Assembly: GCA_016795105.1 (NCBI GenBank)
Contig: JAEUIH010000012.1
Coordinates: 111,337-175,336, forward strand
DNA: 64,000 bases
Origin: Planctomyces sp.
Lineage (GTDB): Bacteria > Planctomycetota > Planctomycetia > Planctomycetales > Planctomycetaceae
Direction: 5' to 3'
Part shown: in pieces, positions 49,146 through 57,066 of the stretch
How the letters are laid out: every line of letters starts with the position of its first letter
Numbering within the stretch: position 1 is the first letter of the stretch
Program-made: the position numbers and the translations under genes
The notes under the pieces: generated by a model
Seen by the model: only the letters and a program-made list of their open reading frames with translations
Told to the model about the DNA's origin: nothing
Databases searched by the model: none

Positions 49146-49784
49146 ATGGACATTCGCGAGAGCTATGACTCAGCGGCAGCGGCATACGCTGAACACTTAT
49201 TCGGTGAGCTCGAGAATAAGCCACTCGACCGGCACCTCTTGAATCGGTTTGCAGAAGACACTTGTGGTCGCGGTCTCGTCGCCGATCTTGGATGCGGGCC
49301 AGGACATGTTGCCGGGTATCTGCACCAAAAGGGCGTCTCTGTCGTCGGGATCGACTGCTCGGCAAAGATGGTCGCCGTAGCCCGCAACCTGAATCCTGAG
49401 ATCGACTTTCGCATCGAAGACATGCGGAACCTCAACGCGAGCGACGCTGATTTTACTGGAATCATTCTGTTCTATTCCATCGTGCACTTTGACTCGCTCG
49501 AGCTCCTGACTGTCTTTCGGGAAGTCCGGCGAGTCCTGGCAGAAGGTGGCCTTGCACTTGTTTCATTTCATGCCGGCGATTACATCGTACATCGGGATGA
49601 TTTGTTCGGGTCCCCGGTTTCCCTGGACTTTCACGCACATCTTCCCGAAAGAGTCATCGAAGCGCTCCAAACGGTGGGATTCAAGGTCATTGAGGAAATT
49701 CGCAGAGAACCATATGAAGGAGCAGAGTATCCAAGCCGGAGGTGCTACCTGGTCGCTCGAGCTGTCAAGATCCTCGCTGACTGA
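49146..49784 (+). CDS. Class I SAM-dependent methyltransferase
   Basis: A 212-residue protein with GGGAGAG a short distance before the ATG. The start MDIRESYDSAAAAYAEHLF is typical of UbiE/Methyltransf_11 enzymes. SAM motif I is VADLGCGPGHVAGYL, motif II region VVGIDCSAKMVAVAR with acidic Asp, then IEDMRNL, ILFYSIVHF and VRRVLAEGGLALVSFH. It probably methylates a small molecule in the cytoplasm; the substrate is not predictable. It has no obvious operon partner. Confidence 0.9.
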   Translation: MDIRESYDSAAAAYAEHLFGELENKPLDRHLLNRFAEDTCGRGLVADLGCGPGHVAGYLHQKGVSVVGIDCSAKMVAVARNLNPEIDFRIEDMRNLNASDADFTGIILFYSIVHFDSLELLTVFREVRRVLAEGGLALVSFHAGDYIVHRDDLFGSPVSLDFHAHLPERVIEALQTVGFKVIEEIRREPYEGAEYPSRRCYLVARAVKILAD

Positions 49785-50199
49785 TTTCATCGATCATGGA
49801 CGAGCAGATGCAATACCGGGGCATTTTTCAGCTTCCCGAGACATTCTTTGCGACGCTTGACGATGTGGTCTCTTTGGCGAACCTCCTGATTGCGTCAAAT
49901 CCAAATGAGCGCAGTGACAGGCGTTGGTTCCCCTGACAGATGGGCTCGATCCTGATAGTTGATGGGGCGTTACCCGCTGTCAATTTCACTTTGCAGCAAC
50001 AGCATTGAATCGTGGTTCTTCGAATGTGGAATTTGTTTGGGTTGTTTACATGACATCCTTTGTTCGATTCGAAATTGTGGTCGATGATCCGCCGAATTCA
50101 TATCGACTCAGGGTAACACCCTAGGTACTTTCTCCGCATTGCAGTCAGACAAACAGATGAGTCACCCACGGGACAGATACTGAAAGAAAGTCAACAAAC
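49785..50199. other. Intergenic spacer
   Basis: About 415 bases. A 46-codon frame beginning MDEQMQYRGIFQLPE (from 49797) is present, but it has no ribosome site and no recognised family. No stem-loop with a T-run was found after the methyltransferase gene. Confidence 0.4.
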
Positions 50200-50871
50200 T
50201 TGAAATCCCTGATCTCCATACTCCAGAATCGTGAGGCTTTCCTGAGCGAAATTGCAGAGAGCATCGACCTGAAACGAAAGTGTATCGAACTGAATTTGAT
50301 TGCTGCTGCGACCTTCGCGGTGTACGGGGCGATCATTGGAAGTCAGCACAGCTTCTTACAGGCGCTCTCATCCTGCGTTAAATTGCCTGCCCTGTTCCTG
50401 CTCACCACGGCGATCTGTATGCCGACGCTGTTCATCTTCAGTTCATTCTTTGGATCGAGACGAACGATCCTGCAAACACTTGTCTTGCTGGCGACGGGAA
50501 TAGCGATCATTGGTGTAGCACTTGTCGGCTTCGCTCCGGTCTCGTTCTTTTTCATCTTGACGACTCGGAATTACCAGTTCCTTAAACTCCTGAACGTAGC
50601 ATTCTTTGCGGTCTCCGGCATATTGAGAGTTCTGTTTTTCAACCGCATGTACATTCAACTGGCTGACAACAGCAGTTCCCCAAAACATTCTGGCAGGCTG
50701 TTTCTCAAGTTGTGGCTGCTCCTGTTTGCTTTCGTTGGGACGCAACTGGCATGGACACTCCGACCATTCTTCGGAGCGCCAGATTTGCCATTCGAATTCG
50801 TCCGGGAGATCGGCGGAAACTTTTATACCGATATCTTTCGCTCCGTAGGACACATGTTCGGTCCGAAATAG
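50200..50871 (+). CDS. Conserved multi-pass membrane protein
   Basis: A 223-residue protein starting at TTG 50200, with GAAAGAAAG upstream. About six hydrophobic helices are visible: NLIAAATFAVYGAIIG, LPALFLLTTAICMPTLFIF, ILQTLVLLATGIAIIGVAL, PVSFFFILTT, LKLLNVAFFAVSG and WLLLFAFVGTQLAWTLRPF. The SSCVKLPALFLLTT and FVGTQLAWTLRPFFG segments recur in a family of unknown membrane proteins from cyanobacteria, planctomycetes and others, sometimes labelled as actin-binding WH2 proteins without good reason. Function unknown. The N-terminal MKSLISILQNREAFLSEIAE helix fits this family, supporting the TTG start. Confidence 0.72.
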   Translation: MKSLISILQNREAFLSEIAESIDLKRKCIELNLIAAATFAVYGAIIGSQHSFLQALSSCVKLPALFLLTTAICMPTLFIFSSFFGSRRTILQTLVLLATGIAIIGVALVGFAPVSFFFILTTRNYQFLKLLNVAFFAVSGILRVLFFNRMYIQLADNSSSPKHSGRLFLKLWLLLFAFVGTQLAWTLRPFFGAPDLPFEFVREIGGNFYTDIFRSVGHMFGPK

Positions 50872-50935
50872 AATCGGGTGCTATCTCCGGATCAGCACGT
50901 AATTGAGGGATTCGCACCGGAGTGGAGGATCATCA

Positions 50936-51295
50936 GTGTTCCAGGAGTGCCTGTCTCAGTGTGCGACCAATTTCGGAATGAGCCCCAGGAAGATTTCCCT
51001 CTGGGATCGACTGACGTATTGGCGTGTCGTTCGGCCGGATTGGCTCTACCAGAGACCCAATGACGAGCTGGAGACGCTGTTCCTGAATCGTAGTCATTTG
51101 AGACGAAATGGAAGAGTCGTGTGGGGGCACTTGATTCAGGCGAACAGCCTTCTTTATGCACCGGGCGGCGGAGACTGTCCGCAGTTCGATCAGCCCTCGG
51201 TATTCGTCCAGGATCTCAACGATCTACATTGTCCGCAAGCATTCACCTGCACGGTATTCGCCGGCAGCGTTAACAGAATTGTGGTCGACGAGTGA
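50936..51295 (+). CDS. Hypothetical protein, 119 residues
   Basis: The start at GTG 50936 is strongly indicated by GGAGG exactly seven bases upstream. The product begins FQECLSQCATNFGMSPRKIS and contains WDRLTYWRVVRPDWLYQ and RRNGRVVWGHLIQANSLLY, a globular-looking cytoplasmic protein with a late PSVFVQDLNDL segment. The NGRVVWGHLIQAN phrase suggests a conserved fold, but I do not recognise the family. It lies 64 bases after the membrane protein and is followed by a CSD-DUF1294 gene. Confidence 0.55.
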   Translation: MFQECLSQCATNFGMSPRKISLWDRLTYWRVVRPDWLYQRPNDELETLFLNRSHLRRNGRVVWGHLIQANSLLYAPGGGDCPQFDQPSVFVQDLNDLHCPQAFTCTVFAGSVNRIVVDE

Positions 51296-51439
51296 ACGGA
51301 GTTCGTGATGATCCCGCGAAATTGTGGCCCCGGACAGACTGGAGTGTGGTATAATCCGTGTGGTGGGTGTTTTCAAATTCACAGCAGAACATCTCTCTCA
51401 CCAAAAGCGTGATTGAAGAGAACGATTGGCCATTTCACA

Positions 51440-52201
51440 ATGCGACATGCTGGCACCCTGACAACGTGGAATGATGATCGGGGCTTCGGCTTCATCACAC
51501 CAGATCAGGGCGGTGAGCAAATCTTTGTCCATATCAGGGCCTTTCCTTCAGGAATGCGACGCCCGGAAGCAGGCATTCGTGTTTCCTTTGAAGTCGAACT
51601 CGCACCGAGTGGTAAAACACGAGCGAGGGCCGTTCAATTCGCCATTCCGAGTCAGTCGATTGTGCAATCTTTGGCTGGAACATCGTCGCGATTGACATTT
51701 GCTCGAGTGTTGGCAATCCCATGTTTGCTGGCTACTGTACTTCTTTTGAACGCGCAATCGTCACCGCTGCCATACATACTTTGCTTCTATGGTGTAGCGA
51801 GCAGTTTGGCGTTCGTGCTCTATAAAATCGATAAAGCTGCCGCCATTGGCGGTCGGCGGCGCACACCAGAAAGCACGCTTCACTTGCTTGGCGTTGTCGG
51901 CGGATGGCCGGGGGCACTGATCGCCCAGCACGTGTTTCGCCACAAGGTCTCGAAGTCTAAGTTTCTCACAGACTTTTGGGTCACCGTCATAGTGAATCTC
52001 GTGGCTTTGGTCGTTGTTCATCGAGCGCCTGACTGGTCATTGGTGGTGAATCAAATTAACCCCATCGAAAGAGTGGTACCTGAGGCCCCCTTCCCTCAAA
52101 AGCAGGGTTATCTTTACATTGAACTCAACCAACAAGAGTCTCGTAACGCTGCCAATCTGCCAACAATTTCCCCTCGGGCCATTTTCCATCGATCCGAATA
52201 G
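51440..52201 (+). CDS. Cold-shock domain fused to DUF1294 membrane domain
   Basis: The product is 253 residues from ATG 51440; a TTG at 51413 is the alternative. Residues 1-70 are a cold-shock domain with both RNA-binding motifs recognisable (DRGFGFITP and QIFVHIRAF). Residues about 85-205 are DUF1294: ALYKID-like VLYKIDKAAAIGGRRRTPE, LHLLGVVGGWPGALIAQHVF, RHKVSKSKF and a final membrane helix. This fusion is common in proteobacteria and others; the domain pair may link nucleic-acid binding to the membrane, but its role is unknown. A polar C-terminal tail of about 50 residues is extra. Confidence 0.85.
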   Translation: MRHAGTLTTWNDDRGFGFITPDQGGEQIFVHIRAFPSGMRRPEAGIRVSFEVELAPSGKTRARAVQFAIPSQSIVQSLAGTSSRLTFARVLAIPCLLATVLLLNAQSSPLPYILCFYGVASSLAFVLYKIDKAAAIGGRRRTPESTLHLLGVVGGWPGALIAQHVFRHKVSKSKFLTDFWVTVIVNLVALVVVHRAPDWSLVVNQINPIERVVPEAPFPQKQGYLYIELNQQESRNAANLPTISPRAIFHRSE

Positions 52202-52471
52202 AGAGTTCGATTTCAATTGATCGGCACGTATCTCGCAGATCACTCAGAATCCACCGGACTCGAGTCGACGAGACTGACGGCCCTAAGTAGTATGCCGCTT
52301 GATCATATCGGCCATGAGTAGGCCGCCCAGACGGTTGAAGCATGCCCAAGGGGGGAGGCAGGCATGTGATAACTGGCTGGCGAGTGAACCGAAACTGGCT
52401 GATCGGCTCTTGTTGTTTCAGAAGCGACCTGTTGTATCGTTCTGCTGTTCGTTCCTTCAGTGAGAAATGCA

Positions 52472-52843
52472 ATGAACGCCCTATTGTGGACCTTGCAAAT
52501 TGTCGCTGCCATTCTTTACGCAACATCGGGCTCTATGAAAGTGTTCATGTTTGACGAGATCAGTGGAGATGTCCCGTCATTCGGCGCATTGCCTCGGCAG
52601 GCGTGGATGGCGCTCGGCATACTTGAACTTACCTGCACGGTCTTCCTTCTCGTCCCGTCTGCCTTGCGATGGCATCCGAAGCTCACAGCCGCAGCAGCTG
52701 CGATCCTTGCGACAGAAAGCCTTGTGTTTTTGGGGGTTCATCTGAAGTACAAGGAATTCGGCTCCATTATCATGGTCTGTGGACTCGGCCTGCTCATGGC
52801 GTTCATTGCTTACGGACGGCTTTCCCTGAGACCAATCGTTTAG
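52472..52843 (+). CDS. DoxX-like small membrane protein
   Basis: The product is 123 residues from ATG 52472; GTG 52460 four codons upstream is equally possible. Four hydrophobic helices are present: LWTLQIVAAILYATSGSMK, ALGILELTCTVFLLVP, LTAAAAAILATESLVFLGV and IIMVCGLGLLMAFIAYG. The order, with a Gly/Ser-rich end of helix 1 followed by a Lys and a conserved GILEL motif in helix 2, matches DoxX-like proteins (DoxX_2 group). Members are linked to quinone or thiol redox chemistry, but most are uncharacterised. It stands alone between two membrane-protein genes. Confidence 0.75.
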   Translation: MNALLWTLQIVAAILYATSGSMKVFMFDEISGDVPSFGALPRQAWMALGILELTCTVFLLVPSALRWHPKLTAAAAAILATESLVFLGVHLKYKEFGSIIMVCGLGLLMAFIAYGRLSLRPIV

Positions 52844-53029
52844 TTGCTTTCCTTAAGGATCATCAATGGCAAACGTTCGAGTACTTAGTCTGAACGACTG
52901 GATGTCAGTAAAGAGCATCGCGAAATGGATCTCAGCACCGAGCACTCCGGATGCAATTCGAAACCTAAAGATGACAAACGTAGCAGGCTGACATCTCCCT
53001 CGTTCTTCATTCAACGGAGAAAATCACTC

Positions 53030-53485
53030 ATGACACCTGGCCGCATCCTTGCACTGATTGGCGTTGCTTTGTTGGTGATGGTCACGAACATTGCAGCCAG
53101 CATTCTGTACATGGTCCTTTATGGACATGTCATCGCCCCGGGACATGACCCAAAGTACTACCAGGATCATATCCAGGTTGCCGGGCCGTACTGTAGTATA
53201 GTCGCGGGAGTTCCGATCATGTTCCTTGCAGGTTGGTGGGTGGCGGGATGGTGGCGTCGCGTCCTGAATTACCGTGGTGTCATCGTAGTCTGGTTTGCCT
53301 ATGCGGTGATTGACCTTTCGATACTCCTGATTGTGGGACTCTCTCTAAGCATTAGCCTTCTGTTCACCGTCTCCTTTGCGACCAAGCTGGCTGCGGCATA
53401 CTGCGGAGCCACCGTGAGATTCAGAAGTCACTCAAGGAACGACGGCTCGCTGAACAACTCGTTCGACAGCAGGTCTGAATCGTAA
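53030..53485 (+). CDS. Four-helix membrane protein of unknown function
   Basis: The product is 151 residues from ATG 53030, chosen because GGAG lies about ten bases upstream and the signal-anchor helix begins at once (ILALIGVALLVMVTNIAASI); the frame is open from 52925. Four hydrophobic helices follow a pattern also seen in small uncharacterised planctomycete proteins: YMVLYGHVIAPGHDPKYYQD (extracytoplasmic loop), IVAGVPIMFLAGWWVAGWW, VIVVWFAYAVIDLSILLIV and a last helix. There is no catalytic motif. The C-terminal tail is polar. Confidence 0.6.
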   Translation: MTPGRILALIGVALLVMVTNIAASILYMVLYGHVIAPGHDPKYYQDHIQVAGPYCSIVAGVPIMFLAGWWVAGWWRRVLNYRGVIVVWFAYAVIDLSILLIVGLSLSISLLFTVSFATKLAAAYCGATVRFRSHSRNDGSLNNSFDSRSES

Positions 53486-53527
53486 ACCTCGGCAGACGAC
53501 ACACACGAGCAGCGTTGGGTACCGAGA

Positions 53528-53929
53528 ATGCAAAACCTGTCAAAAACGACTATCGAGAAGCTCGAAAAGATCGGCAGAACAACAACTGCTGAGACGACTG
53601 AATCGATCCGCCAACGGTTCGTGGATTCCAAAATACCGCAATTCGATCCAATCATCGAAGCATTTCTTCAGTTCGGCGGGTACTCCCTGCCATTCCGGCT
53701 GGAAGGACGGTTCAATATCTTACGCGCGAAGGCAGCCCTGCGAATGCTTCGTTTCTGCGGTGAAGTTTCAAACGATCCATTAGAGATGCGCATCCCATTT
53801 GGCGAAAGCGAAACAATCCAGGCTCAATACACGATGGATGGACTCGGACGAATATACGAAGATGAAATCCGTATCGCTGAATCACTGGCAAACTGGATTG
53901 AAGCGTGGGCGAACAGCAACCATGTGTGA
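53528..53929 (+). CDS. Hypothetical cytoplasmic protein, 133 residues
   Basis: The product starts MQNLSKTTIEKLEKIGRTTT and includes FDPIIEAFLQFGGYSLPFRL, a phrase reminiscent of the start of SMI1/KNR4 (SUKH) domains, where an acidic protein folds around a conserved Gly-Gly segment. The rest (GRIYEDEIRIAESLANWIEAWA) is compatible with the C-terminal helix of such a fold. SUKH proteins often serve as immunity proteins. The match is weak and no toxin gene lies next to it, so the assignment is tentative. No clear ribosome site was seen before the ATG. Confidence 0.5.
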   Translation: MQNLSKTTIEKLEKIGRTTTAETTESIRQRFVDSKIPQFDPIIEAFLQFGGYSLPFRLEGRFNILRAKAALRMLRFCGEVSNDPLEMRIPFGESETIQAQYTMDGLGRIYEDEIRIAESLANWIEAWANSNHV

Positions 53930-54017
53930 TGATCAGACCTCAACCGTTATTTGCACTCTGGAATCGGACACAATCTCCAGGCCTATCGTTGACACTGGCT
54001 GCAGAACAGGACAGACC

Positions 54018-54704
54018 ATGAATCGTGGCATTTCACTGTATCGCACTATTCTTGCTGCGATTGCACTTCACTCGATATTCGCAAACGGTTGCTTCAGTCA
54101 ATCTCCGTCAGATGAAACATCGAAGCCGCTCGCCGATTCGGTGAGCGAATATTCCGGCGAGCAGGGGCTTCACGGCTGGTACTACGGATACTGGGATCGC
54201 ACGTCTGATGACGACAGGAAGTACAATCAGGCAATGGATTTCCGACCTCTCAAGCACTTTGGCGACGACTCGATTACCGGTATCAGCACCCGTACTGAGT
54301 TCACAACGGGCAAGATCTGGTATCTGCAGGATGGAAAGTACTACACGTCTCTGTGGGCCGAAGGCGGCCATGCGAACAGCGGAAAGAAGCTTGGCAATTA
54401 TGCTGCGACCGAGCATTGGGCGGTACGCCGCTGGAAAAGTGACGTAACGGCGTCAGTGACCATCAGCGGTCATGTCGGCAAAGTCATGCCATGGGGAAAG
54501 AACTGGAACGGCGGATGTCGAGCACTCATTGTTGTGGACGGAAAACAAGTGCTTTCAGCAGAAGCAGATGAAGATGAAAAGGACTTCTCAGTCGACGTTA
54601 AAGTCGAAGAAGGGTCGTTCGTCGATTTTCTGATTGGTCCGGGACCGAGTATCGGTGTCATTAAGTTCACAGCGACCATCGCTCCTGAAGCACCGTCGAA
54701 ATGA
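54018..54704 (+). CDS. Secreted protein of unknown function with beta-rich domain
   Basis: The product is 228 residues from ATG 54018 (AGGA eight bases upstream); the frame is open from 53799 but overlaps the previous gene out of register. A signal peptide (residues about 1-25) ends near ANGCFSQS; the cysteine could be a weak lipobox. The mature part has GLHGWYYGYWDRTSDDDRKY, then HWAVRRWKSDVTASVTISGHV and a closing segment GSFVDFLIGPGPSIGVIKF. This resembles the GWYYGY-type domain that planctomycete and verrucomicrobial exported proteins append to other modules. It probably binds carbohydrate; that is inferred. Confidence 0.65.
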   Translation: MNRGISLYRTILAAIALHSIFANGCFSQSPSDETSKPLADSVSEYSGEQGLHGWYYGYWDRTSDDDRKYNQAMDFRPLKHFGDDSITGISTRTEFTTGKIWYLQDGKYYTSLWAEGGHANSGKKLGNYAATEHWAVRRWKSDVTASVTISGHVGKVMPWGKNWNGGCRALIVVDGKQVLSAEADEDEKDFSVDVKVEEGSFVDFLIGPGPSIGVIKFTATIAPEAPSK

Positions 54705-54767
54705 AGTCGCCATTTCATTGTCTGTTACGTAGTCGATGATCGAAAAGGCACACGAGGCATAGAAGCA

Positions 54768-55046
54768 ATGATGAATCACTACTCGCGAATCGGGTTCACA
54801 GTCTTCTTTTGCATGTCGATGACTTCATTGGCGTGTACACGGCCCGGGCAGCGACTCCTGACCGTTGAAATCGAGTCGAATGGCACCGTCGTCTATGAAG
54901 GAATCCGCGGTGATCCCGACAATACACCCACAGCCAAAATGTGGAATGTCCTTAGCGACCTCCCGTTTGAATCCAAGGTTGATGATGAAAGCACCGTTGA
55001 AGGCAAACAGAGTGTCAGAAAACTCCGGGGCGTCGTGGTCGCTTGA
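54768..55046 (+). CDS. Small lipoprotein
   Basis: A 92-residue protein with a purine-rich AGAAGCA before the ATG. The leader GFTVFFCMSMTSLACTRPG ends in S-L-A-C, a good lipobox. The mature part, about 70 residues, begins QRLLTVEIESNGTVVYEGIR and is beta-rich and polar. The family is not recognised. It lies 63 bases downstream of the secreted protein gene, possibly in the same transcript, so both products may work in the envelope. Confidence 0.55.
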   Translation: MMNHYSRIGFTVFFCMSMTSLACTRPGQRLLTVEIESNGTVVYEGIRGDPDNTPTAKMWNVLSDLPFESKVDDESTVEGKQSVRKLRGVVVA

Positions 55047-55212
55047 TAGTATCGAAATCCAACGGATCAGGAAGGCGGCAGGCGAATAGACTCCACAACC
55101 ACAGCGGAACAGTAACGCTGACTGGAAGTCTGGAAGGCCATGGAACGTTCTACTCCGGTGGAACCAGCTGACTGGTTTTAAACAGTTTCCATCGCAATAG
55201 GAGGGATTTATT

Positions 55213-55614
55213 TTGAAAGTTTACGATCCGTCGACGCAACCCGACCCAAAACAATGGCTCGAGCTTGATGAGCAGGAACGAATCGGCCTTGTGGTGGCCT
55301 ATCATCGAAAGCAGCGTATCAAGCTGGAAAAAACCAGGGTGCACGCGGCTTTTCACGTGATTGTTGAGAACCAGATTGCGGAAGGACTTAAGTCTACTGA
55401 ACGTGCAATAACTCGATTGCTCGCCGAAGGACTGAGCCGCCACGAAGCACTTCACGCCGTCATGTGCGTACTCGTCGGACATCTGAACGAAGCTATGTCG
55501 TCGCCTGAAGGGTTCTCTGCTTTAGCCGCTCAGGCCAAATACGAGGCAGAACTGGATCGATTGACGGTCTCAGAATGGCACCGCATTTCTGAGTCAGAGG
55601 GTGATGGCAATTGA
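55213..55614 (+). CDS. DUF1841-like protein
   Basis: A 133-residue protein starting at TTG 55213. The strong AGGAGGG seven to eight bases upstream decides this unusual start. Core features are YDPSTQPDPKQWLELDEQER, LVVAYHRKQ, HAAFHVIVENQIAEG and EGLSRHEALHAVMCVLVGHL. The H-x-x-x-H and EALHA segments match DUF1841-type proteins, in which histidines and glutamates may bind a metal. Function unknown. It is the last gene of the small-gene stretch. Confidence 0.7.
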   Translation: MKVYDPSTQPDPKQWLELDEQERIGLVVAYHRKQRIKLEKTRVHAAFHVIVENQIAEGLKSTERAITRLLAEGLSRHEALHAVMCVLVGHLNEAMSSPEGFSALAAQAKYEAELDRLTVSEWHRISESEGDGN

Positions 55615-55929
55615 TGCCGAGCGAACCAGTCCAGCAAAGTCGCTCGTCGACCTGCTTGGTTTAGCGGCTAGCCGCAGGTGTGAAGCACGTTCATTCCTCG
55701 TGTCGCTGCTGACCGCCCTGAATCTGCTGAACGACAACGCATCGTTCTGTCTTCGATCAATCACCGGCCCGCCGCCCCACAACCGCGTTTTGAGCATCAG
55801 ACAATCGCCGGGATCCTCTATTTAGCTCCTACACGCCAACAACAAAACACCCCATCTTACCAAAACGGTCCGTGGCACCCTTATTGGATTCCGCAGCATC
55901 TTGATTGAGCTGTGCGAGTGATTTGCAGC
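55615..55929. repeat. Spacer carrying one copy of the GCGGCNAGCCGCAGG repeat
   Basis: GTTTAGCGGCTAGCCGCAGG (55659-55678) matches two tandem copies at 63817-63872. Its core GCGGCTAGCCGC is a perfect palindrome. The rest of the 315-base spacer has no gene that can be supported; the short frames are not conserved-looking. Confidence 0.6.
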
Positions 55930-56799
55930 TTATCGAAGACAGACGGTCCTGAGGACTTGTTCGAGCGATGCTCTGGTGAATGGCTTGGCCAGAATACCGT
56001 GAAACCCAAGTTCCCGATGTTGCGTCATGGCGGGACTGTCGCTGTAACCACTTGAAGCAATGCAGGCGGTTTGAGGTAAAATCTGTTTGAGTTCTTCCAG
56101 AATTTCGAGTCCCCCGCGACCGTCTCGGATGGTGAGGTCGAGAATTGCAACGTCAATCACTTTCTGCTGCTCTCGATGCTGCATCGCAACATCCAGCGCT
56201 TCTTCACCATTCGTTGCCTGCACGACCGTATGCCCTAACGACTGGATCAGCAGTCCAATACTTCGAAGTACCAGTGGATCATCATCAAGCAGAAGTACAT
56301 GGCACCGTGAAGACTTTGGTTCTGAACGCTGACCCGCTATAACGATGTCGGGAACCTGAGCCACCGGAATCCGCACCTTTGATTCAGGAACGCTGCCCGG
56401 AGCATTCTTCGCAGAAATCTCTCCGCCATCGGCCTTCATCATGCGGATCGATGTTAACAGCTGCAGACGGACTTTGACTTTATCGGAACCCGCAGCAGAA
56501 CATGGATCGAAGTTCGCTTCGAGTGCTTCAGCACACGAATTGAGCTCCCCGATTTGGAGGAAGTCGCTCTGTACCAGCGATCCGTCAGGAAGTGAGTTCC
56601 GATTCGATGGCAGACAATTGATCTGCATTGCGAAAGGGTTCCGAGGCGTCAATGTTCCCGTAAGGCCACGACCAACTTCCGAGAATCGAATCGGGTTGCG
56701 CATGGATCGCTCGAGCAGATTCACTCTGACTGCCAGGTCAGTTTTCCGGCGACCCGAAGTTGGGAATTCACTTCCACTCATTTCCGCATGCCGCCCCAT
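55930..56799 (-). CDS. Protein with C-terminal response-regulator receiver domain
   Basis: A 289-residue protein with AGGGA seven bases before the ATG. Residues about 165-289 are a receiver domain: VLLLDDDPLVLRSIGLLIQS (acidic Asp172-174), phospho-acceptor Asp221 in VAILDLTIRDGRGG, Ser250 in ASSGYSDSP and Lys272 in LAKPFT. The order is complete, so phosphotransfer should be possible. The first 160 residues have no recognised domain and look partly unstructured; they may derive from a hybrid histidine kinase that lost its HATPase. No kinase gene is adjacent. It is divergent from the binding-protein gene. Output is unknown: there is no DNA-binding domain. Confidence 0.75.
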   Translation of the reverse strand: MGRHAEMSGSEFPTSGRRKTDLAVRVNLLERSMRNPIRFSEVGRGLTGTLTPRNPFAMQINCLPSNRNSLPDGSLVQSDFLQIGELNSCAEALEANFDPCSAAGSDKVKVRLQLLTSIRMMKADGGEISAKNAPGSVPESKVRIPVAQVPDIVIAGQRSEPKSSRCHVLLLDDDPLVLRSIGLLIQSLGHTVVQATNGEEALDVAMQHREQQKVIDVAILDLTIRDGRGGLEILEELKQILPQTACIASSGYSDSPAMTQHRELGFHGILAKPFTRASLEQVLRTVCLR

Positions 56800-57066
56800 C
56801 GCAAATCCCTAGACCCAAACGCCATCATGGCTGTTTTATTCCGTGGGCTATTAGATTGTCAGGAGTTTCCAGCCTTCGTGCAAGGTGCTGAGTATCACTT
56901 TGTTCCAGTCCCTGCGGTTCGCGAAATCCTGCTACTACAATCCTCCCGCATGGGGCCACGATTTGATATCCTCCACGGTTCAGCGACTCACCCGAACCAG
57001 ACTTCTTTATCCGAAAACCACTACAAACGACATTCTTCAATCCGTTTCCATCACGGCGGAGTCCTC

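Noticed and set aside
49797..49937. A 46-codon frame after the methyltransferase gene
   Set aside because: No ribosome site, no family, and length near chance expectation.
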